Shown here: piece after piece, positions 9,601-21,472 of the stretch
Numbering within the stretch: the stretch's first letter is position 1
How the letters are laid out: the number at the start of each line of letters is the position of its first letter
Assembly: GCA_947471745.1 (NCBI GenBank)
Contig: CANJKZ010000823.1
Span: forward strand, 310,001 to 374,000
Reading direction: 5' to 3'
DNA length: 64,000 bases
Source of the DNA: Closterium sp. Naga37s-1
Lineage: Eukaryota > Streptophyta > Zygnematophyceae > Desmidiales > Closteriaceae
Position numbers and translations under genes: made by a program
Notes under the pieces: model-generated
What the model saw: only the letters and a program-made list of their open reading frames with translations
The model's database searches: none
Told to the model about the DNA's origin: nothing

Positions 9601-12508
9601 CCCCCCTCAGGGTCCTGCCCCTTCAGGTGTGTCCCAGGTAGACGCAGTCGAGCCTATCGAGGTTACTGGTGACTCTGGTGCTGCTGAGGGTGCTGAGCCT
9701 GGGGGTGCTGACTCTGGGGGTGCTGAGCCTGGGGGTACTGAGCCTGGAGGTGCTACTACTGGGGGTGCTGAGCCTGGGGGTGCTGAGCCTGGGGGTGCTA
9801 CGCCTGGAGGTGCTGAGCGTGGGGGTGCGGAGCCTGAGGGAGCTGGGCCTGCTTGTGTGGCGTCTGGCGGTGCTGAGCCTGGAGGTTCTCCGGGTGCTTC
9901 GTCTCGGCGGGAGCCACTCTCTCCACAGGAGCTGCGCGAGTGGTTTGCCCGGCGCTGGAGGCGTGCTGCTGGTGCTGGAGGTTCTTCGGCTGCTGAGGGT
10001 GCTGGTGCCGCGGGTCCCGGAGGTGCTTGTACTGGGAGTACTGGAGCTGCTGGGCCTACGGGTACGACTGGAGCTGGAGCTGCTGAGGGTGTTGACGCTG
10101 AGGCTACTGCTGTCGGTCCTGGAGGCGGTCCTGCTGGGGGTGCTACTGGTGCTGCTGGAGGTACTGGAGCTGGAGGTGCTGCTGGCGCTGGTGCTGCCGC
10201 TGGGGGTACTGGTGCTGTCCCTGCTGTGTCTGGAGTCGCCGCGCGGCCTCGGCCGTACTTCGTTCCGCTCCTTCAGCAGGTTCTTGGTCTCCCGCCTTCT
10301 ACTGGTCCTCCTCCTCCCTTAGAGTGTCCACAGCCTGTCCTGTCACAGTTACAGTTATAGCCGGCCTCCCCACTGCCCGCTCCTTCTCCCTACACTGGTC
10401 CTACTGGAGGTCTTGCTGAGCGTCGTGAGCCTGCGTCGCGTCCTGCGTCGCCTGTCCGTACTGCTCGCGCTAGTGGTCGTGGTTCGCGTCAGCGTCCTCC
10501 TCCTGTCCCTGGCACGCACCGGATGTCTCTGCGTCCGTCCACTGCTCCTCTGCGTGCCCCTTTGCCTTCTCCTCCTGAGTCCTCTCTTCCTGCTCTTCCC
10601 GACCCGGAATCGGACTCTCTTCGTGCTGCCAGTCCTACTGTCACGCGTCTCCTTGCTACTGTCGTCACTGACCCTTCCTTTGCGTCCACTGCTGCGTCTG
10701 CCCTAGTTGCTGAGCTCGTCGACTTTGCTGCTCGTTGTCGTCTAGACTACGCTGCTTGTCTTGTCGCTGAGTCTGAGTCTGTCTGTCCTCCGTCCGTCGG
10801 GGGTGAGTGTGCCCTTGGCACGGACGTCCTTGAGGACAGGCAGGAGGAGTTCCAGTGTTTGGCTGCTGCTTCACCTCATCTCGTGTCCGTACTGCTTACC
10901 CCTAAGGGAGACCCGGATGCACTTGACATCCCGACTCCGCGCTCTTACGCGGAGGCGATAGAGGGTCCCTACTCCTCTCAGTGGCAGGCAGCTATGGACA
11001 CAGAGATGGCTTCCTGGAAGTCCACAGGCACCTACGTTGACGAGGTTCCCCCGCCTGGGGCGAACATCGTCAGTGGCATGTGGATCTTCAGGGTGAAGCG
11101 GCCGCCGGGTTCTCCGCCTGTCTTCAAGGCGCGTTACGTGGCTCGTGGCTTCAGTCAGCGGCAGGGAGTTGACTACTTTCAGACCTTCTCTCCCACCCCG
11201 AAGATGACCACTCTTCGGGTACTGCTGCACATAGCTGCTCACCGCGACTACGAGCTGCACTCTCTTGACTTCAGCACTGCTTTCTTGCAGGGCAGCCTGC
11301 ACGAGGAGATCTGGCTGCGTCGCCCACCTGGCTTCACTGGGTCTTTTCCTCCTGGCACCCAGTGGAGCCTCCGGCGGCCAGTCTACGGTCTCCGCCAGGC
11401 ACCGCGTGAGTGGCACGACACACTGAGGACTACACTTGCGGCTCTTGGGTTTGCTCCCTCTACTGCCGACCCGTCGCTGTTTCTGCGCACCGACACTTCT
11501 TTGCCGCCGTTGTACATCCTCGTGTACGTCGACGACTTGGTCTTTGCCACAGCTGACACTGCTGGACTCGCCCACGTGAAGTCCGAGCTGCAGAAGAGAC
11601 ACACGTGCACAGACCTGGGTGAACTGCGCAGCTACCTTGGCTTGCAGATTACCCGGGACAGAGCACGCCGCACCATTACCCTAACTCAGTCACACATGGT
11701 GCAGCAGGTCCTTCAGCGCTTCGGCTTCACGTACTCCTCGCCTCAGGCCACTCCTCTGCCTACTCGCCACTCGCTCTCAGCTCTGCCTTCGGATGAGTCC
11801 GTAGAGTCGAGTGGCCCGTACCCAGAGCTTGTTGGCTGCCTCATGTACCTGATGACCTGCACACGACCTGACCTTGCATACCCTCTTAGCATTCTCGCAC
11901 GCTATGTTGCTCCTGGGAGACACAGACCGGAGCACATGGCTGCAGCAAAGAGGGTGTTGCGCTACTTGTGCAGTACGTCGGGCATGGGGCTTGTGCTTGG
12001 AGGGCAGAGTCCAGTGGTCCTCACTGGGCACGCAGACGCTTCTTGGGCTGACGACCAGGCTACGCAGCGGTCGTCACAGGGTTACACCTTCAGCCTTGGT
12101 TCCGGCTCTGTCTCGTGGCGGGCTACCCGCTCGTCTTCTGTTCTCGGCTCCAGTTGTGAGGCTCTGATCTACGCCGGGGCCATGGCTGCACAGGAGCTTC
12201 GCTGGCTCACCTACCTGCTGACTGACCTCGGAGAGCCGCCTCGTTCTCCTCCAGTGCTGTACGTAGATAACAAGGCCATGCTGGCCTTGTGTCGAGAGCA
12301 GAGACTGAAGCACAGAACGAAGCACATTGCTCTCCGCTACTTCCTTGCTCGTGAGCTACAGCAGCGTGGTCAGCTGCGGCTTGCGTACGTGGCCTCTCAG
12401 GCCAACACTGCTGATATCTTCACCAAGGCACTTGCGCCTTGTGATCATCAGCGTTTCTGTACTCAGCTGGGCCTTGTGCCTACCTTGCCTCACTTGCTCA
12501 CCCCTTGA
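6626..12508 (+). CDS. Copia-1 Gag-Pol polyprotein, one in-frame TAG
   Basis: One reading frame of about 1960 codons, broken only by TAG at 10358-10360. The frame is open from 10361 into the RT part. Order: Gag; a Gly-rich tract (7427-7610); a Cys/His motif (GDQCGGAHSTQRC, 7785-7830) in place of the usual CCHC; protease LDSGAS (about 8158); integrase HHRLGH and CVPC, then D, D, E in HMDVWGP, LHSDRGGEF and NGIAERR; a Gly/Ala linker with AEPGG repeats (9660-10250); RT with YVDD (about 11525); RNase H with HADASW, CEA and YVDNKA; stop at 12508. The TAG follows two CAGTTA units and is a single C-to-T change from a third CAG, so it is probably a new nonsense mutation; readthrough is an alternative. 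All catalytic motifs look intact, so this may be the active source, or very close to it, for its family. Confidence 0.9.
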
Positions 12509-12715
12509 CCTTGTTTGTACTGTTGCATATATATATACACCTGCTCTTGCTTGTCTAGCCTTATATATATATGTAATCCTGCATGTGAACTGGCCTTGTG
12601 GCCTTGAACTTGTGCTCGGAATGTGTGGTGACTTTGTGATCCACCCTGAGCTTGCTTTGCTTTGCTTGACTGGTCTTGTGACCCCTTGTTCTCCCCCACT
12701 TTGCCTATGGGGGTG

Positions 12716-12834
12716 TGTCAGATTTATATGACAGAGCTACTGTAGGCTATAGTGGGGTAGCACATATGGGGTACAGTTTTCTAGGGTTTGCATTTGTACC
12801 CAACTTTCCCTTATTCATTCCTCGTTTCTTCTCA
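12716..12834 (+). repeat. Copia-1 3' LTR
   Basis: 119 bp, differing from the 5' LTR by one base. The 12509-12715 stretch before it is 3' UTR shared with Copia-2 and Copia-4, ending in the polypurine tract. Confidence 0.95.
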
Positions 12835-13764
12835 GCTGATTTGAAATGGTCCACAGTAGCGCGGACGTAATTTCGGTACGACGGGCAGTCTTAAGTTATG
12901 TGTGTCGAGCAGTACGTAATCCCTGACTGGTACGTGACTGGGCGGCGGTGGCGGTCAGCTTTGTGTTTAGCAATGATGTTGGCTTTTTTAATTGCTTCTG
13001 CGGCTCTGGTGCGGGCAGCTTGCAGAATCTCAACGAATTGCTGTGCTCGTGGCGTTGGGTTGTCCGGACTCGGCGTCATGCGCATTGTTGGGTTTTGCCT
13101 GTAGTTCAGGTAAAACAGAGACTGCTGCGGGGTCGTTGACGTGGCGTTGTTGTAGGCGAACTCGATCAGCGGCAGCTGCTGCTCCCAAGTTGTCGGGTCG
13201 TCGCACGTGGCCCGAATCAACTGCTCCATCGTCTGATTGGTCCGCTCCGTTTGACCGTCGGTCTCGGGGTGGTACGACGAACTGAACTGTAGCCTGGTCC
13301 CGAACTACTCCCAGAGGTTCTTCCAGAAGTTGCTGGTAAACTTGGTGTCGCGGTCGCTGATTATCGCAGCTAGTATCCCGTGCAGTCGAACAACGGCTGC
13401 GATGAACAGGCGAGCGGTTTCTTCGACTGAGATCGATTTCTTGCACGCAGCGAAGTGAGCCATTTTCGTCAGTCTGTCAACGACGACCATAACCGCGTCG
13501 TTACCCCCAGGGTTTGAAGGTAACCGCGTGACGAAATCCATGGTAACTTGCTGCCAGGCGCGCTCGAGCGGTGGAATCGACTGCAATTGACCCGCCTTTC
13601 TCTTTCGCGAGCTCTTCATCACCTGACACGTAGGACACGAGCCCACGTGGTGCTGTACATCGGTCAACAGCTCCGGCCAGTAGTAATACTGCTGCAGTTG
13701 CTGTCGTGTTTTCTCTACCCCAAAGTGGCCCGAGGTAATCCCGTCGTGTGCCTCCTGCACTAAC
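12835..13764 (-). pseudogene. Gypsy integrase region
   Basis: Minus-strand integrase in pieces. At 13305-13764: an HHCC zinc module (HDGITSGHFG to SCPTC), the first Asp in TMDFVTRLP and the second in IISDRDTKF. Across 13230-13300: the Glu motif TDGQTERTNQ after a frame change. At 12891-13229: the integrase C-terminal part with FAYNNATSTTP. It is cut at both sides by insertions: Copia-1 (site GCTGA) and a solo LTR. Family knowledge: DD35E catalysis joins cDNA to target DNA. This copy is dead because of frameshifts and insertions. Confidence 0.85.
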
Positions 13765-13941
13765 TGTCAGAATGTATTTGTTGTCTAGCCTGCAGTGGGG
13801 TACTCTGGAGTGAGTACAACCCAATTTAGGGTTTGCTATTTGTATCCCAACTCTTGCAAGTGCAACCCCTCTTCTTCCATTTCTCTTTCGTGTACCCTCC
13901 ACCCTACTCATGGCTTCTAACTTCTAGCTACTATTCTAACA
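13765..13941 (+). repeat. Solo LTR inside Gypsy pol
   Basis: 177 bp from TGTCAG to TCTAACA, clearly related to the 179-bp LTRs of the element at 24538-26045. Flanks CTAAC and GTAAC form an imperfect 5-bp duplication. No internal region remains, as expected after LTR-LTR recombination. Confidence 0.82.
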
Positions 13942-15400
13942 GTAACAGTTCCCTCAGTAGTGAGTACGCGAGTACCCAAATGCGGTTGGTGCTTGTCTTT
14001 ACGTAATAGACTCCCTTAGCTTCTGCCAGTTGCTGTGAATTTCCGGTCGTGAAAAATGGGTCGGTACTGTATCCGTGGGTGAATAGGCCTGTTAACAGTG
14101 GGTTGGTTTGGGCAAGTAGGATGGCGTGGAGTTGGGCGGTAGGACGTGTGAGTGCGTCGGCGATGTTTGATGCGCCTTTTTTGAACGTGACAGTGTAGTG
14201 GAAGTTGGACTCCAAATAGTCCAACCAGCGAATCTATCTCGGGTTGAGATTTGGTTCGGCGCGGAGGTACTATAGTGATCGGTGATCTGTCCGTACTGTC
14301 ACGTCGGCGCCAGTCAGGTAGCAACGCCACACTTTGAACGCGTGCACAATCGCCAGCATTTCGCGGTCGTGTATCGGGTAGTTGCGTTCGGGCGGGTGCA
14401 GCTTGTGGGACTCGTACGCGATTGGCTGGAGGCCGTTCCCGAAGTCCTGCAACAGTACAGCTCCCACGGCAATGTCACTTGCATCGGTGACGAGCTTGAA
14501 CGGGCAGTGCGGATCTACGACGTGAAGCACGGGCGGCGAGCACAAAATTTGTTGGCAGCTTGCTCTTTCTCCCCCCACATGTACTCAACCCCCTTCCTCA
14601 GCAGGTCGGTCAACGGAGCAGTCAACTTCGCCATGTCGGGGACGAACCGGCGCACGTAGTTTACAAACCCCAAAAAGCTCTGCAACTCGGTCAAGTTTGT
14701 CGGCGCGTGCTACGCTTGAATCGTCGCGATCTTCTTCGGGTCTATCTCCACTCCTTCAGCTGAAATAATGTGCCCTAAAAGCTCCAGTATGTCCTGTAAA
14801 AACTCACACTTAGATGCTTTCGTCAGTAGGCGGTTCTCACTCAGTATTTTAAAAAATGCTTCAATGTCCTGTAGGTGCTGTGCTCTGTCTGGGCTGTAAA
14901 TCAGTATGTCGTCGAGGTACACTATGAGACACTTATCTAAAAGCGGGCGGAAGGCTTCGTTCATGGTCATTTGAAAGGTTGCAGGGGCATTGGTCTGTCC
15001 GAAAGGCATGACGGTGTATTCGAACGATCCGTAGCGTGTTCGAAAAGCTGTTTTCGAGCAGTCGGGTGGGTTGACTCGGATCTGGTGGTAGCCTCCTCGA
15101 AGGTCAATTTTCGAGAAAACCCGGGCTGTGCGCAGTTGGTCGATCAGTTCGCCGGCTTGTGGGATGGGGTAACGGGATTTGATGGTAACCCTGTTCAGTG
15201 CGCAGTAATCGATGCACATGCAAAAACCCCCGTCCTTTTTCGGTGTGAACAGTATCGGTGCTGCGAAGGGTGACGAACTCGGGTGAATGAATTCCTTCTC
15301 GAGCAGGTAATCTAGCTGCTTCCTTAGTTCGTCCAGTTCGGGTTGGGTCAGTCGGAATTGTCGCTGTACTGTCGGCTGTGCCCCCCCGGTTCTAGCTCTA
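13942..15400 (-). pseudogene. Gypsy reverse transcriptase and RNase H
   Basis: RT occupies about 15390-14590: QPELDELRKQLDYLL, FTPKKDGG, CIDYCALNR, the palm motif IVYLDDILIYS (about 14919-14890), then LGFVNYVRRF. RNase H follows (LVTDASDIAVGAVL, NYPIHDREMLAI, RTDHRSL) and the tether to integrase. Breaks: a frameshift in a G7 run near 15390 that separates protease from RT, and a TAG near 14710 in a position that is normally open. Both are ordinary decay. Confidence 0.85.
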
Positions 15401-16079
15401 TCCTGTGGTCGTGCGGCCGCTGAGGTGGCAGTCTTGTCGGCAGGTCATCCGGGAAAATCCCACTGTACTGCTTCAGTAGTGCTGCCAAGTCATCCGGCAC
15501 GTCGGCTAGCAGTTTCTGTAAATCCCCCCCTTTGTCTGCTACCTCGGCTTCCCAAATGTTGACCGCGTACATTTCAGCTCCTGCCGCTACGGCGCGTTTC
15601 ATCGTAATCGCGTTGACACGCACCGATGAAGACTCAGGCGAGCCCCAGCGAGGTAAGGCGATGTTGTTACCGTTCACTCGCAAGGTGCAATCACCCGTCG
15701 TCCAGTCGATTCGCGGATTGTGTCGTCGCAGCCAATCACGGCCGAGTAAAATGTCAGTCCCGTCGAGGTTTGTCGCGAGCATTTCCTGGCTAAACGTGAA
15801 GTTACCCCCGCATCGAATCCGAACCCGGTCTACGCGTTCTCGTATCGCCAGTGGCGTGCCGTCAACCAGTCTTGCGTCGATCTCAGGTAAACATCTGTCC
15901 GGTGGCAGTCTCAGTTTTCGTGCCGTGGCGGTGTTGATCAGGCTGTGGCTGGCTCCCCCGTCTACGAATATTTGAAGTAATTTTGTCCCAATTTTCCCGC
16001 TAAGCAGTATGGGGCTGTCTACCGTAGTACCCTCCTTATTCGGCCGGGTGTGGTCGATTGCGTGAACCGGCACAATCAC
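15348..16079 (-). pseudogene. Gypsy aspartic protease region
   Basis: A frame with the retropepsin site VDGGASHSLI (about 15965-15935), the second conserved block TDILLGRDWL, and the linker PPQRPHDHRIELEPGG that leads into RT. It processes the Gag-Pol polyprotein in working copies. The frame shifts at the G-run just before RT. Confidence 0.85.
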
Positions 16080-16452
16080 TCGGTGAGGGTCGGTTGGGTC
16101 GGGCGAGCGGCGTGACCTTTCAGTAGAGGGCCTGTCTGCTACTGACTCCCAGCGTTTCCCTGCTGCTTGGTCTGTTTCTGCTGCTCAGCTTCCCCCTTTC
16201 CCTTAGCGTTTTCCGGGCATTCGCTCTTGCGGTGTCCCGGCCGATTGCACGCGAAGCAGCGCCCTTTGAACGGTGCGGCAGCGGCATTCGCGGTGATGGC
16301 ACGTATCGTGGCGCCCTCGTTCGTCCCACGAGATCGATGTCCCTAGTTGCTGTTGCTTCCGTAGGACCCCGGCCTCGGTCGACGAAAGAAGTCGAGCTTC
16401 TCCGCCATGACGAGAATTTCTTGGAAGTCGGTGACGCCGCGGAGCTGAATTT

Positions 16453-16594
16453 TGTCAAAACATATGTGCTTATGATTACTTAGGCTGTAGTGGGTTTAGC
16501 CTTAGGGGGTACAATTTACTCTCGACATTATACTTGTACTCCCCTCATGACCTAATGCAATCATTCCCTTCCTACTAAGCTACCTAGTTCAACA
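16453..16594 (+). repeat. Solo LTR of the Copia-4 type in Gypsy gag
   Basis: 142 bp from TGTCAAAAC to TTCAACA, with perfect target duplication AATTT (16448-16452, 16595-16599). It resembles the Copia-4 LTR (TGTCAAACATAT start, GGCTGTAGTGGG core). Without it the gag frame reads straight through. Confidence 0.88.
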
Positions 16595-17297
16595 AATTTC
16601 TTGGGAGATATCATGCTTCAGGCCGCCAATGTAGCGGTCTATGCGCTCGCTTTCGTGCATGTATCCCACTTGCTCACATAGCGCCAGGAACCCGCTAGTG
16701 TAGTCTTGGACGGAACCGAGTTGGCGCCAAGTGCGGAGCTTCTGACGCGCCGCGATCGAAGCCGCAATTGGCTCAAATCGAGCGCGCAGACCTGCGCACC
16801 ACGCATCCCACGTGCAATATTGGGGCACCTCTACGAAATACGAGGGCGCCCAGGGTCCGGTTTGTCCTTCCCGTATCGGTAGGGTCGCGTAGTCCATCGG
16901 CTTCGTGACGATGACGCGCCACCAGACGATGGCGGGTCCTTGCAGCAGCGACACGGCGTAGCGAATCTTCGCCGTATCCTCAGAGACGTAGGTGGCGTCA
17001 AAAAATACGTTCAACGTGAACAACCACGCCTGAACGGTAGGACCACCCTGTTGACTTGGGTCAAAGCATGGCGGACGCTACGGCTTCAGCGGCATCGGTG
17101 ATGGTAGTACGGAATCATTGGTCGGTGCCGAAATCGTGACGCGAGGCTGCCTCCTCGCTGCATTCGTCGCTTCGGGGTGTGTCATGCCGTGGTTGTCGTC
17201 TCTGTCGTGGCGGACGACGCCATCACTGGCCGTGCTCGCGGGTTGCCCCACACTTCCGTGCTGTGATGCTTGTGGTGCACGTTGTCCCAGAATGCCA

Positions 17298-17674
17298 TGT
17301 CAGAATCCCAACCACTAGACCATTGGGATAAAAGGGCTTGTTTGTGTAGCGGGTTTGTGCGCCCATAACCCACCAGGCGAACGCGCCTGTAACCCCCTTA
17401 TGACCAATCGGGCATCCACAGTGCAGATCTACTGACACCCCCCCCACACTGGGAGGCCTAGGACTGAGCACAGCGGTGGCAACGGCCTACATGTGCATAC
17501 ATCGGGATTCGAACCCGAGACCGCTCTGATACCATGTTAGAACCCCAACCACTAGACCATTGGGATAAAAGGGCTTGTTTGTGTAACGGGTTTGTGCACC
17601 CATAACCCCCCAGGCGAACGCACCTGTAACCCCCTTAGGATCAATCGGGCATCCACAGTGCAGATCTACTGACA
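17298..17674 (-). mobile_element. TRIM-2, same family as TRIM-1
   Basis: 377 bp, minus orientation. LTRs of 140 bp are at 17298-17437 and 17535-17674. Target duplication TGCCA is at 17293-17297 and 17675-17679. The PBS (minus TGGTATCAGAGC) is 17523-17534 and the G8 polypurine tract is 17438-17445. The A box (minus TGGTCTAGTGGTTGG, 17545-17559) and a perfect B box (17505-17515) are kept. The internal part is about 97 bp, longer than in TRIM-1. It is inserted in Gypsy gag. Confidence 0.92.
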
Positions 17675-17879
17675 TGCCAGGTGCTTGTGATTGTGCTTGC
17701 TGTGCTCGTGCGACGTCATTTTGCAGGGACGTGCATTCGGCCGTCAGTATCAGAATGTTATACTGCTTACATTTGTGTAGGATATAGTGGGGTAGCCCAT
17801 AAGGGGTACAACCCAATTAGGGTTAGTACTTGTACCCAACTGTTTCATAGTTCATTCATTCTCGTTCGTTATTCTGACA

Positions 17880-18974
17880 TGGTTTCAGAGCAGGTCCCTC
17901 GCTAGGACCGTTTTTTTTCCTTGGGCCCACCACACGCTGCCCCACTAGCAGCCCCTAGCGGCCCTCGTGCCGCCCCTACTGCCTCGCGCGCCGTCGCCCC
18001 TAGGCCCGTCGCCCCTAGGCCGGCCCGTTGCCCCTAGCCTGACCTTCCGGCCCGTCGCCCCTAGCCCGGCCCGTCGCCCCTAGCCCGGCCCGTCGCCCCT
18101 AGGTCGGCTCGTCGCCCTAGCCCGGCCCGTTGGCCTGTCGCCCCTAGCCTGGCCCCGCGGCCCGTCGCGCCTAGGCCCTGCGGCCCGTCGCCCCTCCGTC
18201 CTCGACCCATCGCGCTCGGCCCCGCGTCCCGTAGCTCCTGGCCCCGCGGCACGTTGCCCCTAGGCCCCCGGCCCGTCGCTCCCGGCCCCGTAGCCCGTCG
18301 CCCCTTGCCCCGCGGCCCGTCGCACCTAGGCCCCGCGGCCCGTCGCACCTCGGGCCCCGACCCGTCGCTCTCGGCCCTGCGGCTCGTCGCCCCTAGGCCC
18401 CACGGCCTGTCGCCCCTACGCCCCGCGGATCGTAGCTCCTGGACTTGCGGCCCGTAGCTCCTGGCCCCGCGGCCCTTCGACCCCTAGCCCGGCCCGTCGC
18501 CCCTAGCCCGGCCCGTCGCCCTTCGACCCCTTGGCCCCGCGGCCCGTCGCCCCTTGGCCCCATGGCCCTTTGGCCCCTAGGCCCCTTGGCCCCGTGGCCC
18601 CTTGGCCCCTAGAGCCCCCGGCCCGTCGCCCCTTGGCCCCGTGGCCCATCGCCCCTAGGCTCCCGGCCCGTTGCCCCTTGGCCCCGTGGCCCCTTGGCCC
18701 CTACACCCCTTGGCCCCGTGGCCCCTTGGCCCCTAGAGCCCCCGGCCCGTCGCCCCTTGGCCCCGTGGCCCGTCACTCCTAGCTCCCGGCCCCTAGGCTC
18801 CAGGCCCGTCGCTCCTAGCCCCTCGGCCCGTCGCCCCTTGGCCCCGCACCCCGTTGCCCCTAGGCCCCGACACGTTGCCCTTAGGCCACCCCTAGGCCCT
18901 CGAGCCGCCCCTCCTGCAGCCTGCTGCCTGCGCTGCGCTGCCCGGCCTCTGCCCGCCCTGCGTACTATGGCACT
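17880..18974 (+). other. Copia-2 leader, C-rich repeats
   Basis: About 1.1 kb of repeats of the type CGGCCCGTCGCCCCTAG and TTGGCCCC. No credible coding sequence. It corresponds in position to the Copia-1 leader but uses other repeat units. Confidence 0.7.
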
Positions 18975-21472
18975 ATGGCTTCTCTCCGCGTTCTAGCGTT
19001 CGATCATGAGGCCGACCGATCCAGTTTGACACGTGGATCGACGACTTGCAGCTGTACCTACTGAGCGACTCTAGGGACAGTGTTTCGTTATTTGACCACA
19101 CGTCTGGCGCTGCTCCCGCCCCTCCCGCCACAGCTGACAGTGCGACTCGCTCACAGTGGCTTACTCGTGACGCTGCTGCTTGCTTAGCCATTCGCAACCA
19201 CCTTCCGTTGGCCGAATGCGCTTACTTCGGACAGCACAGGACAGCACAGGCACTGTACGACGCCTCCCTGACTCACTTCGCGCTGTCAGGGACCACTTTC
19301 TCGCGCTCGACCCCACAGCCCTCACTGTTGACCTACTCGAGCAGCACCTCCTTGCAGCTGAGACTAGTGTAGTCGCTGTAGGTGCCGCTCGTGGCACTCC
19401 ACGCACACCCTTCTTTGAGGGGTGTTCCCTCTCCCCCCTTGCCCCCTCCTACACCTCTGCTGCTGCTGTTGACGTCCTTGGTACTGAGGATGTCGGAGCT
19501 GCTTCCGCTAGTGGGAAGCGCCGCAGCAGCAAGGGCAAGGGTGGCAAGGGTGGCAGGGGTGGTGGAGGTGGCGGCGGGGGTGGTGGTGGGGGCAGCAGTG
19601 GAGGCAGTGGAGGTGGTGGCAGCGGTGGGAGTGGTGGCGGGAGTGGGGGCGTTGGTGGCGGCGGTGGAGGCAGCGGTGGGAGTGGCGGTGGTGGCAGCAG
19701 TGGGAGTGGTGGCGGTAGGACTGGAGCTCAACGTGGAGGCTCTGGTGGTGGTCAGAGGCAGCAGCAGCAGCGTCGGAGCGAGACCCCGTCACCCCAGCAG
19801 CTTTGTGAGTGGTTGTTTCAGCGTGGGGCGTCTTAGGGTAGTGGTAGCTGCCCGTATGTCATTCGCACGGGTGACCGTGCTGGTCAGACATGCGGGAAGC
19901 TTCACACTCAGCACCCCTGCTTCTCCCGCCTCGACGACGCTTGGTGCGCAGAGTTTGGTGACGAGGCTGAGCGCCCCCGCTGGGCAGAGCTGCTAAGGAC
20001 TGGAGTTGCTATCTTTGACCTAGACTTTGATGCTATCCTTGCTGCTATGTATGCTTTGTCTGCTAGTGCTGAGGGTGACTGTTACCTGTGTGTGCCGTCT
20101 GACCCAGGTATAGAGGCTGCTGCTCTAGGTGCTAGTGAGTCTATTCTCCCTGGTACTGCGCCTGCTGAGGCCTTGCACAGCTTCACATTTGACTCAGGTG
20201 CCTCACTCTGTTTCTTTCGAGACAGCACCACCCTCACTCCTCTCTCTACACCTGTACCGGTCAGGCTGGCTGACCCCTCTGGGGGCCCAGTCCTGGCCCG
20301 CTCCTCTACTGTCCTCCCGTGTCCGACGGTTCTGTCCGGCTCACTGTCAGGCCTTCACCTCCCCTTGTTCTTTACGAACTTGGTGAGTACCACTGCCCTC
20401 CAGGTCGCGATGGTCACTACCACCACTCCTGGGGGTCAGCGTGTGTCGATCTGCACGTGTACCCGGACGGGCCGTCACCTGGCCACGTTCACTTGTCGGC
20501 CAAGATCAAGTCTGCACACTCTGGCTACCGAGCCTCCTCAGGTAGCTGCGTCTGCTCAGGTGTCCGCGTCAGGTCAGGTTGCACCCCCTTGCTCGTGTCG
20601 CCTCCTGTCGCACCAGACCCTTCTGTGGCACCACCGCCTGGGTCACCCCTCCCTGCCACGCCTTCGTGGCATGCACTCCCGCCTCCTTGTCTCTGGTCTT
20701 CCTAGGTCTCTGCCTCCCCTCCTGCCCTCGCCTGCCCCGCCCTGCCTTCCCTGGGTCAAGGGGCGGCAGCGCGTCGCTCCTCACTCCTCCTCGTTTCCCC
20801 CGACGACTGCTCCCCTGCAGACTCTCCACATGGACGTGTGGGGCCCAGCCCGCGTCAGTGGACAGCGCCGCAAGCGCTACTTTCTGCTGGTTGTTGACGA
20901 CTTCACGCAGTACACCATGGTCTTCCCCTTGCGCAGCAAGGGCCAGGTCGTTGATGTCTTGATCCCTTGGATCCGCACTGTCCGTCTCCAGCTTCGCGAG
21001 CGGTTCCGTACGGACCTTCCTGTCCTACGTCTGCACTCTAACAGAGGTGGTGATTTCTCCTCCGACCTCTTGCGGGACTTTTGTCGTGGGGAGGGCATTC
21101 TCCAGTAGTTCACGCTTCCAGACTCCCCTCAGCAAAATGGGATTGCTGAGCGCCGCATTGGCCTAGTCATGGAGGTCGCTCGTACCTCCATGATCCATGC
21201 GGCTGCTTCCTATTTTCTGTGGCCGTTTGCGGTCCGGTACACTGCGCATCAGCTCAACCTCTGGCCCCGTGTCTCCTTGCCGGAGACCTCGTCTACACTG
21301 CATTGGATGGGGAAGGTTGGCGATGCGTCGGTGTTCTGGGTCTGGGGTTCTCGTGCCTTTGTTCGCGATTCGTCTGCGGACAAGCTCTCCGCCCGCGCTA
21401 TTCCCTGCGTCTTCCTTGGCTTTTTCCCTTGACGCGCCTGGCTGGCAGTTTTACCACCCCACCACGCGTCGT
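18975..21472 (+). pseudogene. Copia-2 gag, protease and integrase, broken
   Basis: Starts with ATG at 18975 (MASLRVLAFDHE, like Copia-1), then a one-base frameshift near 19010. Gag has lost about 65 residues (near 19265, compared with Copia-1) with another frame change. The Gly-rich tract is at 19560-19730. From 19180 one frame runs on with TAG at 19834-19836 and 21106-21108. The variant Cys/His motif TCGKLHTQHPC is kept, then protease FDSGAS and integrase HHRLGH, HMDVWGP and NGIAERR. The frame ends abruptly after FYHPTTRR at 21472, exactly where the inverted Copia-4 LTR begins. Confidence 0.85.

Larger units (their letters stand above)
5578..12834 (+). mobile_element. Copia-1: near-intact Ty1/Copia retrotransposon
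   Basis: A complete element with 119-bp LTRs (5578-5696, 12716-12834) that differ at one position I can see (G/T in the run near 5616), and target duplication GCTGA (5573-5577, 12835-12839). The PBS starts at 5697 (TGGTATCGAGC, one mismatch to the initiator-Met PBS). The polypurine tract is the CTATGGGGGTG just before the 3' LTR. It sits in the Gypsy frame between integrase and chromodomain. The near-identical LTRs point to a recent insertion. Confidence 0.95.
16080..17742 (-). pseudogene. Gypsy gag, split by a solo LTR and TRIM-2
   Basis: Gag on the minus strand. Between TRIM-2 and the solo LTR (17297-16595): DPSQQGGPTVQAWLFTLNVF and the Retrotrans_gag core (WDAWCAGLRARFEP, LGSVQDYTSGFLALCEQVG). 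Past the solo LTR (16452-16080) the same frame continues with QLRGVTDFQEIL and a CCHC knuckle CFACNRPGHRKSEC (16217-16258). A TAG lies just before the knuckle segment, probably from CAG. The first part of gag continues at 17742-17675 (Gln-rich coiled-coil-like) and, across Copia-2, at 26435-26343. Removing the insertions restores the reading frame at each joint. Confidence 0.85.
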
